A program made the translations under genes and the position numbers. From JAXMCI01 sp046349435 (GTDB lineage: Bacteria > Pseudomonadota > Alphaproteobacteria > Dongiales > Dongiaceae), in assembly GCA_046349435.1 (NCBI GenBank), contig JAXMCI010000015.1, positions 62,001 to 126,000 on the forward strand: 64,000 bases of DNA, in the 5' to 3' direction. Of the stretch, positions 23,839-31,554 are shown piece by piece; the first letter of the stretch is position 1, and each line of letters starts with the position of its first letter. The notes beneath the pieces were generated by a model that did no database searches, was not told where the DNA came from, and worked only from the letters and a program-made list of their open reading frames with translations.

Positions 23839-24929
23839 GGCTTGGGGTAGACGCTGAGGCGATCGCGCGGCAGCGCCACCGCGACGTTGCCGCCGGCCGC
23901 GAGCCCGAGGTCGCGCACGGCGTTGACCGAGAAGTCGGCGCTGAGCTCGGCGGCGCTGACCTCGGGCGCCAAGCGGGCGCGGAAGAAGGAGCCGAGGAAC
24001 TCCATGTCGACGATGCGGGTGATCACCACGTTGCCGGTGCCGGGCTCGACGCCGCGCACCACCACATCCTCGGGCCGGATGCAGAGCAGCGCCTGGCTGC
24101 CCGGCGCCAGCCCGTCGGTGCCGTGGTCGCAGGCCAGCGACACGTCGCCGACCCGCACCGTGCCGTCGGGCGCGACCGTCGCCGGCATGAAGTTCATCCG
24201 GCCGATGAAGTCGGCGACGAAGGCGCTGGCCGGCCGGCGATAGACCTCGAGCGGCGTGCCGACCTGCTCGATCCGGCCCTGGCTCATCACCACGATCCGG
24301 TCGGCCATGGTCAGCGCCTCCTCCTGGTCGTGCGTCACCATGATGGTGGTGATGCCGAGGCGGCGCTGCAGCCCGACGATCTCGGCGCGCAGATGCACCC
24401 GGACGCGCGCGTCGAGCGCCGACAGCGGCTCGTCGAGCAGCAGCAGGCCGGGCGAGGTGGCGATGGCGCGGGCCAGCGCGACGCGCTGCTGCTGGCCGCC
24501 GGAGAGCTGCGCCGGGTACTTCCTGCCCTGCTCCGGCAGTCCCACCAGCGCCAGCAGCTCGGCGACCCGGGCGGCGACCTTGGAGCGCTGCTGGCCCTTC
24601 AGCCCGTAGCCGACGTTCTGCTCGACGGTGAGGTTGGGGAACAGCGCGTAGGACTGGAAGACGATGCCGAAGTCGCGCTGCGAGGGGGCCAGCGCCGAGA
24701 TGTCCCGGCCGGCCTGCCGGATCGTGCCGCTGCTCTGGATGTCGAGCCCGGCGATGGCCCGCAGCAGGGTCGTCTTGCCGCAGCCCGAGGGGCCGAGGAA
24801 GCAGACCAGCTCGCCCTGGTGGATGGTCAGCGAGACATCCTTCAGCGCCTCGAACGCGCCGAAGCGCTTGCTGACATGCTCGACCTCGAGATAGGGGCGC
24901 CGGGTGGCGCCGTTCATCGCGACGTTCAT
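23835..24929 (-). CDS. aepV: 2-aminoethylphosphonate-type ABC transporter ATP-binding protein
   Basis: A 364-residue ATPase of the spermidine/iron (PotA/FbpC) type. Seen: GPSGCGKTTLLRAIAGL (Walker A, about residues 44-51), FQSYALFPNLTVEQNV (Q-loop), LSGGQQQRVALARA (signature), LLLDEPLSALDARVR (Walker B), THDQEEAL (switch), and a C-terminal TOBE regulatory domain (CIRPEDVVVRG onward). Start ATG 24929; ATG 24917 is an alternative. It lies 66 bp after the binding-protein gene, with a GC hairpin in the gap, and overlaps the permease gene. Name AepV rests on context. Confidence 0.88.
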   Translation of the reverse strand: MNVAMNGATRRPYLEVEHVSKRFGAFEALKDVSLTIHQGELVCFLGPSGCGKTTLLRAIAGLDIQSSGTIRQAGRDISALAPSQRDFGIVFQSYALFPNLTVEQNVGYGLKGQQRSKVAARVAELLALVGLPEQGRKYPAQLSGGQQQRVALARAIATSPGLLLLDEPLSALDARVRVHLRAEIVGLQRRLGITTIMVTHDQEEALTMADRIVVMSQGRIEQVGTPLEVYRRPASAFVADFIGRMNFMPATVAPDGTVRVGDVSLACDHGTDGLAPGSQALLCIRPEDVVVRGVEPGTGNVVITRIVDMEFLGSFFRARLAPEVSAAELSADFSVNAVRDLGLAAGGNVAVALPRDRLSVYPKP

Positions 24930-24951
24930 GGGTCCGGCCCCCGTCGGCGAT

Positions 24952-24981
24952 GCCGGCCGGCGCCCGCGGCAGCCGGCCGGC
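24952..24981 (-). promoter_or_regulatory. Intercistronic hairpin between aepX and aepV
   Basis: A perfect 9-bp stem (GCCGGCCGG / CCGGCCGGC) with a 12-base loop lies just after the binding-protein stop. No T-run follows, so it is unlikely to be a full terminator. Such hairpins often protect the message of the binding protein, giving it higher expression than the membrane parts. Inferred role. Confidence 0.5.
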
Positions 24982-24995
24982 AGGCCCGTTTCAGC

Positions 24996-26039
24996 CTAGT
25001 TCTTCTTCGCCGACTTGCTGCCGAAGCGCTTCTGCCATTCCGCGAGGATGCGCTCGCGATTGGCGGCGGCCCAGCCGAAGTCGTTCTTGATCATCAGCTG
25101 CTCCTCGCCCTCCGGGTAGTTCTTGATCGGCTTGGCGACGCCCGGCCAGGCGACCACCGAGTAGCTCTCGTTATAGAGCCGGTTGGCCGCCTCGGAGGCC
25201 GCGAAGTCGGCCAGCTTCCGGGCCGCGTCGAGGTTGGGCGTGCCCTTCATGATGGCCGTCGCCTCCATGTCCCAGCCGATGCCGTCGGCCGGCAGGATGA
25301 CGTCGAGCGGCGCGCCCTTGTTCTTCTCGATGACCGCCCGGTAGGCGAAGGAGATGCCGACCGGATACTCGCCCTGCCCGGCCTTGACGCAGGGCGCCGA
25401 GCCGGAGTGCAGGTAGGTCTTGATGTTCTGGTTGAGGGCTTCCATGTACGCCCAGCCCTTCTCCTCGCCCATCATCTGCAGCCAGCCGGAAACCGCCAGG
25501 AAGCCGGTGCCGGACGAGTTCGGGTCGGGCATCACGACGTTGCCCTTGAACTCCGGCTTCAGCAGGTCCGACCAGGTCTTCACCGGCGGCAGCTTCATCT
25601 CGCCGGCTTCGGCCGTGTTGACGCACACCGCCGAGGCCCAGGCATCCATGCCGACCCAGTGCGGCGGATTGTCGTTGTCCTTGAAGGCGGGCTTCAGCTT
25701 GTCGAGCCCCGCCGGGGCGTAGGGATCGAGCATGCCCTGCTGCTCCAGCACCAGCAGGCTGCTGGCGGCCAGCCCCCAGACCGCGTCGGCCTGGCGATTG
25801 GCCTTCTCGGCCAGCAGGCGGGCGGTGATGGTGCCGGTCGAATCGCGGACCCACTTGATCTCGATGTCGGGGTTGGCGGCCTCGAAGGCCTTCTTGAAGA
25901 CGGGCAGCTGCTCGTCCTCCAGCGCGGTGTAGACCAGGAGCGAGGTCTTGGCCTCGGCTGTTCCGGCCGCGGTCAGCAGGCAGGCGGCGAGCGCGCCTGC
26001 CGCGAGCCGGCCGAAGCTCCGGCGCGACGATTCCATCAT
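24996..26039 (-). CDS. aepX: 2-aminoethylphosphonate-type ABC transporter, periplasmic binding protein
   Basis: A 347-residue solute-binding protein related to the iron(III)/2-aminoethylphosphonate group. The N-terminus SRRSFGRLAAGALAACLL has a twin-arginine-like motif and an AxA cleavage site near residue 32 (GTAEAKTS), so it is exported. Mature part begins SLLVYTALEDEQLPVFKKAF; TGTITARLLAEK and PNSSGTGFLAVSGW are binding-cleft segments typical of the family. ATG 26039 is used, with GAGGAGG 12-18 bases upstream; a second ATG follows at once. First gene of aepX-aepV-aepW. Ligand is inferred from family resemblance and the phnWAY neighbours; iron is the main alternative, though the double tyrosine typical of iron binding proteins is not obvious. 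Confidence 0.88.
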   Translation of the reverse strand: MMESSRRSFGRLAAGALAACLLTAAGTAEAKTSLLVYTALEDEQLPVFKKAFEAANPDIEIKWVRDSTGTITARLLAEKANRQADAVWGLAASSLLVLEQQGMLDPYAPAGLDKLKPAFKDNDNPPHWVGMDAWASAVCVNTAEAGEMKLPPVKTWSDLLKPEFKGNVVMPDPNSSGTGFLAVSGWLQMMGEEKGWAYMEALNQNIKTYLHSGSAPCVKAGQGEYPVGISFAYRAVIEKNKGAPLDVILPADGIGWDMEATAIMKGTPNLDAARKLADFAASEAANRLYNESYSVVAWPGVAKPIKNYPEGEEQLMIKNDFGWAAANRERILAEWQKRFGSKSAKKN

Positions 26040-26240
26040 GATCCCATGTCCTCCTCGATTGCCCGAGGCCGCGCCCACGTCGCCCGCCGACGGATGTCGA
26101 TCAGGTTGCAGAACCGTGACGCCAATGGACGCATGCCGCTGTCACGCCGGGAGCGGATGGACCCGCTCGCCCGGCGCGGCGGATCCTAGGGAGCGGCTGT
26201 TACGCTTTGCGGTCGATCGCGTGACAGATCGACGGGAGGG

Positions 26241-29201
26241 TCAGCCGAGCGCGCCCACGGCGTGGGTGATGCCGATGCCGGCCTGGCGGGTCAGCTCGTA
26301 GAGCCGGCCGAGCGGCTGGAAGATCCGGGCGTGCTCCTGCTCGTAGGACTGCGTCTCGTCGGTGCGGTAGGTCGCCACCTCGCCGAAATCGCCGGTGAGG
26401 TCCAGCGGATCGACCTTGGGGAAGATGGTGGCGAGCTGGCGCAGCACCGCCTCGATGTCGAGATGCAGCACCTTGGCCATCAGCTCGTCCGGCGTGATGG
26501 CGTGCTGCGCGCTGAAGGGCGGGATGTGGGTGGCGAGCAGGAAGAGCCGCTGCAGCACGGCGATGCGCAGCGCGTGCAGCAGGTGCAGGTCGTCGCGCCG
26601 CGCCGCGCCGATGCCGGCGATCAGCGCCCCGCCCTCGCCGTTGCGGGCCGCGGCCAGCCCGGCCGCCAGGTCGAGCCGGTCGCGGGCCAGCGCGCGCACC
26701 ACGCGCTGCAGCCGGCCATGCAGCCCCGCCCGCTCGAGATGCTCGGAGAGCCGCCGCCGCTCGCCGGGATCGCCGACCCCGCCGCGCGCCGTCTGGTCGA
26801 GCCAGAGGCCGGGATCGAGCAGGTCGACATAGGCCTGCACCAGGTCGATCTCGCTGAACTCCGCCGCCCACTCGACCACGGCGAACAGCCGCCGGAAGCG
26901 CGGCGAGTCGCGGTAGAAGCGCTGGAAGCGCTCGGGGTCCCGGGCGATCGCCGCGCCGGCGCCGCCCAGGCTGTTCGACAGCATGCCGAGCTGCTGCAGG
27001 ATGCCGTTGTGCGGGATGGCGCGCAGCTGCGCCGGGCTCGACAGCTCGACGCGCGGCCCGCCATCGTCGCGGCGCAGCGCGCGGGAGCCCGAGGGATAGA
27101 GCAGGTTGGCGCCGTAGGCGTCGAGCAGCGCCGCGTAGTCGGGGTCGCGCATCATCCGCTCGTTGAACTTGCGGATGGTGACGAAGAACTCGGTCGAATA
27201 GTCGAAGTCGAGATAGTAGGGGTCGTCGGCCGGCTCGTCCGGCGGCTCGAGCGCGAACTCGACGATGCGGGTCAGCACGGCCAGCGCCAGGGTCGGCGTC
27301 ATGAAGTAGAGATAGCCGTCGCCGCCCTGGAAGCTGACCTCCTGCTTCAGGCGGATGCCGCGCTCGGCGAACTGGCGCCGGCTCGCCGCCGAGGAGACGT
27401 AGGCCAGCCGGTCGGCGAAGCTCGAGCGGTGCGCGCCGCGGCCGATCGACTCGCCGTGCGTGTCGAAGATCACCAGCTCGAGGTCGCCGAAGCCGCGCTC
27501 CTGCAGCACGCGGGCGAGCTGCAGGCGCAGCAGCTCGACGGCGGCCGCCGCCGTGGTCTGGCCGAGGAAGCGGCCGGCATCGGACAGCCCGGTCTGGATG
27601 CAGAGCCGGCCGCGCTTCCTCAGATAGGCGGCGTAGTGCGGGTTCTGCAGGCAGTCCTCGATCATCCGCGCGCCGCGCTCGAACGCCTTCTCGGTCTCGA
27701 TCAGCGGCGAGATGTCGAGCCGGTCGGCGATGTCGAACAGCCGCGCGTAGTAGAGCGCGGTCAGCAGCGTGAAGGAGGTCTCGCACTCGGCGATGAGGAA
27801 GCGCACCGGCGTCGTCGCGTCGACGTGCTTGAGCATCTGCGCGACCAGCATGAAGAGCCGCTTGGCGGTCGACTTCTCGGCCAGGATCGAGCCGAAGTTC
27901 ACCTGCACCGGCTCGACCTTGTCGATCAGCTCGCCGATCGCCGCGACGTAGGTGCGCCGCCGGGTCGGGTCGTCCGGCGCCGTCTCCATGCCGATCGACT
28001 TGCGGATCGCGTTGTGCATCTGGGTGGCGTTGATCCGCACATGGGTGTGCGCCATGCCGAGCCCGAGATTGTCGAGCTCGGCCCGCAGCACGCAGAGCGT
28101 GCGCCGCGCCGCCGCGTCGGGCGACAGCGCCACGGCGCGGTCGATCAGCCGCCGCAGCGGCGCCGCCTCGATCAGCCGGAGCTCGCGGCTGTCGTTCATC
28201 CGCCGCGCGATCCGCCGCACGCTCTCGTGCCACTCCGCCGGCGTCCGCCCGGCGCCGCCGTCCTGGAACACGGCGCACTCGTCCTCGACCTCCTTGCCGG
28301 CCAGCGCCAGCCGCGACTCCAGCAGCTCCAGCGTGTGGCCGAGCTCGATCGGGAGGTCCGGCCCGAGCCGGCCGCGCAGCGCCCGGAGCGTCGCCCGGTA
28401 CTGGTCGAGCTGGACGGCCTGCAGGCGCATCCGCTTCATCAGGCTGTCGCTCCACTTGATGTCGGAGCGGCCGTCGAGGTCGTAGCCGACCCAGCTGGCG
28501 ATGGTGACCAGCCGCGGCACCAGCCGGGTCCAGTCCTCGGGATAGAGCTCCTCCGCCACCGCCACGGCGATCTCGTAGAGCTGGCGCAGCGCCGCCTGCA
28601 TGTTGCCGATCGCCTCGATCGACAGGCGGTGCTCGAAGGCGAGGTCGAGGCGCGGCTCCGGGCGGTGGTCGGCGACCGCCGCCTCGGCGCGCAGCCGGAC
28701 GAGCTCGGCCTCGCCGAGCGGCGCCCCGGCCAGGTCGTGGCCGCCCGCCAGCATGGCGAGGTTGCGCATCAGCCCGGCGGGCAGCGCGAAGGTCGGGTGG
28801 GCGGTGGCGACGAGGCCGAACAGCTCGCGGCCGAGCGCCGCCTGGAACTCGGCGAATGGCCGCAGCCCGCCCGCGGCGCCGTGGGCCATGCCGCGGACCA
28901 GCCGCTCCAGGATCGCCAGGTTGGCCGCGGGATCGATCTCGCCGAGATAGGCGCCGAGCCGCGCCGCGCGGTCGGCGAAGGCCTCGCCCACCAGCAGCTG
29001 CATCAGGTCGCCGACGGCGCCCTCGTCGAGCTCGCCGGCGTCGAGCCGCCGGGCGATGTCGAGCGCGAGCAGCTGGATCGGGTTGGCATAGGGGTTGCCG
29101 GCCGTCTCCCGGCGCCGCCCTGCCAGGCGGGCCGTGAGGTCCTCGTGCAACCGCTGCGCGCGGCCCAGCGCCGCCGCCCCATCGCTCTCAGCCACCGACA
29201 T
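26241..29201 (-). CDS. ppc: Phosphoenolpyruvate carboxylase family protein, divergent active site
   Basis: A 986-residue protein alignable to PEP carboxylase throughout, which normally makes oxaloacetate from PEP and bicarbonate. Retained: TAHPT with H135 (E. coli H138), PLIETEKAF (E502), GRG in SIGRG, QLRAIPHNGILQQLG. Changed: the last residue of TAHPTE is Phe; the SDSxKDAG motif reads SDAGRFLG (residues 540-547), losing the catalytic Lys; the FHGRGG motif reads FDTHGE (579-584), so the expected His and Arg at 579/581 (E. coli numbering) are not there; the usual C-terminal NTG is AVGALG. It therefore belongs to a divergent branch and may not be a conventional carboxylase. Single gene, ATG 29201, about 200 bp after aepX on the same strand order. 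Confidence 0.8.
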   Translation of the reverse strand: MSVAESDGAAALGRAQRLHEDLTARLAGRRRETAGNPYANPIQLLALDIARRLDAGELDEGAVGDLMQLLVGEAFADRAARLGAYLGEIDPAANLAILERLVRGMAHGAAGGLRPFAEFQAALGRELFGLVATAHPTFALPAGLMRNLAMLAGGHDLAGAPLGEAELVRLRAEAAVADHRPEPRLDLAFEHRLSIEAIGNMQAALRQLYEIAVAVAEELYPEDWTRLVPRLVTIASWVGYDLDGRSDIKWSDSLMKRMRLQAVQLDQYRATLRALRGRLGPDLPIELGHTLELLESRLALAGKEVEDECAVFQDGGAGRTPAEWHESVRRIARRMNDSRELRLIEAAPLRRLIDRAVALSPDAAARRTLCVLRAELDNLGLGMAHTHVRINATQMHNAIRKSIGMETAPDDPTRRRTYVAAIGELIDKVEPVQVNFGSILAEKSTAKRLFMLVAQMLKHVDATTPVRFLIAECETSFTLLTALYYARLFDIADRLDISPLIETEKAFERGARMIEDCLQNPHYAAYLRKRGRLCIQTGLSDAGRFLGQTTAAAAVELLRLQLARVLQERGFGDLELVIFDTHGESIGRGAHRSSFADRLAYVSSAASRRQFAERGIRLKQEVSFQGGDGYLYFMTPTLALAVLTRIVEFALEPPDEPADDPYYLDFDYSTEFFVTIRKFNERMMRDPDYAALLDAYGANLLYPSGSRALRRDDGGPRVELSSPAQLRAIPHNGILQQLGMLSNSLGGAGAAIARDPERFQRFYRDSPRFRRLFAVVEWAAEFSEIDLVQAYVDLLDPGLWLDQTARGGVGDPGERRRLSEHLERAGLHGRLQRVVRALARDRLDLAAGLAAARNGEGGALIAGIGAARRDDLHLLHALRIAVLQRLFLLATHIPPFSAQHAITPDELMAKVLHLDIEAVLRQLATIFPKVDPLDLTGDFGEVATYRTDETQSYEQEHARIFQPLGRLYELTRQAGIGITHAVGALG

Positions 29202-29310
29202 CTCCCCGCTCCGAAGCGCGGGAGCCTACGGCGACTTCGCAGGTGCAGCAACGGAAAAGCGACGCTTTCCAAGCCGATAGCGTCTGGCTGCCGTGCTGCA
29301 GCAGCGACGT

Positions 29311-30006
29311 TCAGGGTCGCGCGAGGAAGACGCTGCGGGGCGCGTCGTTCTTCCAGGAGTCGGTCTCGCCGATCTTCTCCACCGCCGCGAAGCCCGCCGA
29401 GCGCAGGAACTCGGCGATCCAGGCGGCGGGCTCCGTGCCCATGTCCGGGAGCAGCCGGGCCCAGTCGTTGCCGGTCTCGTTCGACTGGCCCATGTCGAAC
29501 AGCAGGCAGAGCCGGGTGCGCTCGCGGATGGCGCGCAGCAGGTCGCGCGCATGGTCGACGCCGTGCTCGTACATCACGTGATGCATCACCGACAGGAAGA
29601 CGACGGCGTCGAAGACCGGCAGCCGGGCGAGCAGCGCGGCGTCGATCGTCGCCAGCGCGAAGGCGGCGCCCTCGACCCGGTCCTCCAGGGCGCAGGTCTG
29701 CGCCACCAGCAGGCGGGTGAAGTCGCCGTCGACGCCGAGCGCGAAGCAGCCGAGCTCCCCGGCGGCGCGGCGCACGAAATAGCCTTCGGCGCAGCCGAGG
29801 TCGAGCAGGCTGCGGGCGCCGGCGGCGCGGAGCTCTCCGGCGATCATCGCCCAGCGGTCGATGCAGGCCCGCTGTCCCGGCTGCAGCGTCTCGCCCTGCA
29901 GCGACACCGGATGGTAGGCGACGAAGGAACGCGACACGCGCCGCAGGGACCAGCGGAAGAGGTTGTGGCCGAAGCCCGACGCCGGCCGGGTGTAGTTCAG
30001 CTTCAT
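29311..30006 (-). CDS. Class I SAM-dependent methyltransferase
   Basis: A 231-residue methyltransferase. Motif I is SLLDLGCAEGYFVRRAA (about residues 65-81), with GVDGD as acidic loop and FDAVVFLSVMHHVMYEHG as motif IV, histidine-rich. The C-terminal WKNDAPRSVFLA resembles the end of DUF1698/CmoB-like enzymes, but the rest does not settle a substrate. ATG 30006. It is divergent from an APH-like kinase gene across a 210-bp gap and 109 bp upstream of the PEP carboxylase-like gene. Methyltransferase beside a sugar- or choline-kinase-like gene can point to cell-surface glycan work; that is inference only. Confidence 0.85.
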   Translation of the reverse strand: MKLNYTRPASGFGHNLFRWSLRRVSRSFVAYHPVSLQGETLQPGQRACIDRWAMIAGELRAAGARSLLDLGCAEGYFVRRAAGELGCFALGVDGDFTRLLVAQTCALEDRVEGAAFALATIDAALLARLPVFDAVVFLSVMHHVMYEHGVDHARDLLRAIRERTRLCLLFDMGQSNETGNDWARLLPDMGTEPAAWIAEFLRSAGFAAVEKIGETDSWKNDAPRSVFLARP

Positions 30007-30216
30007 GACCGATCGGTTACCGTCTGGTTCAGCCGTTGCCGCGCGTGAACAGCCGCCGGCAGCCGCCGGTTCCGGGCGGCCCGCGAGGGCGCCGATGCCG
30101 GGAAAGCCGGCCCGTCCCGGCGATTGTCACACCACGGCGCCGCAACGCAGGATCCTATTCCTTGTTACATCAGCGTGACGGAAGCATGACCGTCGCGTTG
30201 CGGTTCGAGGACAGCC

Positions 30217-31521
30217 ATGGCCAGGAGAGACCCGGGCGCTCCTTCCGGCGACGGCCCGGCGAGGCTGCTCGACGAGGCGCTGCGGTTCGTCGGCGCGGCG
30301 GCGCGGGTGCCGCCCGCGCTCATCCCGCCGCCCTGGCCGTCGCGCCTCGGGCGCCTGAAGCGCGCGCTCTACAGCCTGCGATTCCTGCCGCAGGCCGTGG
30401 GCGCTGGGCCCGGCGCCCTGCTGGTCCATGCCGCGGGCCCCAACCTGCTGCAGGGCGAGGCGGTGCTCGCCGAGCGCGCGCTCGTGCGCCGCGCGCTGGG
30501 CCAGGCACGCCTGCTGCAGCCCTTCATGCTGGTCCGCAGCGCGGTGCCGCGGCCGCTGGCCCGGGCCTGCGCCATCCTGGGCATCGACGAGGCAGCGGAG
30601 CTGCGGCTCTACCTCTCGCTCAACCTGCTGCTGATCTTCTTCGGCCATCGCGCCGGCCGGCCGGTGGTGATCCACCTCGCCGCCTCGCCGACCGCGCTGC
30701 GCGCCCAGGAGCGCCACCGCGACGGGCTGCGCATGGCGGATTCGGCGGAGGTCCCGCCGGCGCTGCGCCGGCTGATCCCGGAGCTCCTCGGGCTGGTCGA
30801 GCGCGAGGACGTCCGGCTGCTGACCCAGACCCGCCTGCCCGGCCGCATGAAGGTGCTGCGCGACGCGCCGACGGACGCGGTCGAGACGGCGATCGCTCGC
30901 GCGCTCGAGCCGCTGCTGCTGCTGCGAGCGACCTCCCGGCATCGCGCCGAGGGCCCCGACCACGCGCTGATCTTCCACCGCTTCCCGGAGCTGCCGGGGC
31001 GCTGGCCGGAGCTGTCGCCCCTGCTCCGCCCGCTGATCGCCCGGCTGCAGGACTGGCAGCGGCGGCGCGGCCTGCCCGGCCAGCTGACCCACGGCGACTA
31101 CTGGCTGCGCAACCTGATGTTCGAGGGCGGCTCGGTCAGCGGCATCGTCGACTGGGAGCGTTGCCGCGCCCACGGCACGCCGGGGATCGACGCCCTGCAC
31201 CTCGCCCTGATGAGCCTCGCCATCGAGCGCCGCCGGCCGATCGCCGCCTATCTCGAGCAGGCCTGGACCGGCCGCTGGGAGAGCGACTTCCTCGGCCGCT
31301 ACGTCGCCGGGCTGCGGCAGCTCTACGGCCTGACCGCCGACGATGTCGGCCACCTCGCCGGCATCCTCTATCTCGACGAGTTCCACAAGCGCCACAGCGC
31401 CGGGCTCGACCTCGCCGACAGCCACCGCGACAGCCTGCTGCGCCCCGCCGCGGCGCTGCAATCCTGGCTCGCCGGCCTCGACCCGGTGCGCCCGCGCGCC
31501 GCGGAGCGGCTCACCGCCTGA
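30217..31521 (+). CDS. APH/choline-kinase-fold phosphotransferase family protein
   Basis: A 434-residue protein whose C-terminal half has the kinase core of the aminoglycoside phosphotransferase family: LTHGDYWLRNLMFE (Brenner-type HGDxxxxN, about residues 290-303) and SGIVDWERC (metal-binding Asp, about 309). The N-terminal ~200 residues are unusual: a basic, hydrophobic region (LYLSLNLLLIFFGHRAGRP) that could contact a membrane or form a divergent N-lobe; a Gly-rich loop is not obvious. Substrate unknown; a lipid-linked sugar, choline or small alcohol is as likely as a drug. ATG 30217 with GAGG upstream. It converges on the flavin dehydrogenase gene. Confidence 0.8.
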   Translation: MARRDPGAPSGDGPARLLDEALRFVGAAARVPPALIPPPWPSRLGRLKRALYSLRFLPQAVGAGPGALLVHAAGPNLLQGEAVLAERALVRRALGQARLLQPFMLVRSAVPRPLARACAILGIDEAAELRLYLSLNLLLIFFGHRAGRPVVIHLAASPTALRAQERHRDGLRMADSAEVPPALRRLIPELLGLVEREDVRLLTQTRLPGRMKVLRDAPTDAVETAIARALEPLLLLRATSRHRAEGPDHALIFHRFPELPGRWPELSPLLRPLIARLQDWQRRRGLPGQLTHGDYWLRNLMFEGGSVSGIVDWERCRAHGTPGIDALHLALMSLAIERRRPIAAYLEQAWTGRWESDFLGRYVAGLRQLYGLTADDVGHLAGILYLDEFHKRHSAGLDLADSHRDSLLRPAAALQSWLAGLDPVRPRAAERLTA

Positions 31522-31554
31522 GCCGCCATCCTGTGTTGCCGCGTCGAGTCCCGC

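Noticed and set aside
26262..29720. An 1152-codon open frame on the plus strand opposite the PEP carboxylase-like gene
   Set aside because: Antisense shadow with compositionally biased text and no motifs; the minus-strand protein aligns to a known family over its whole length.
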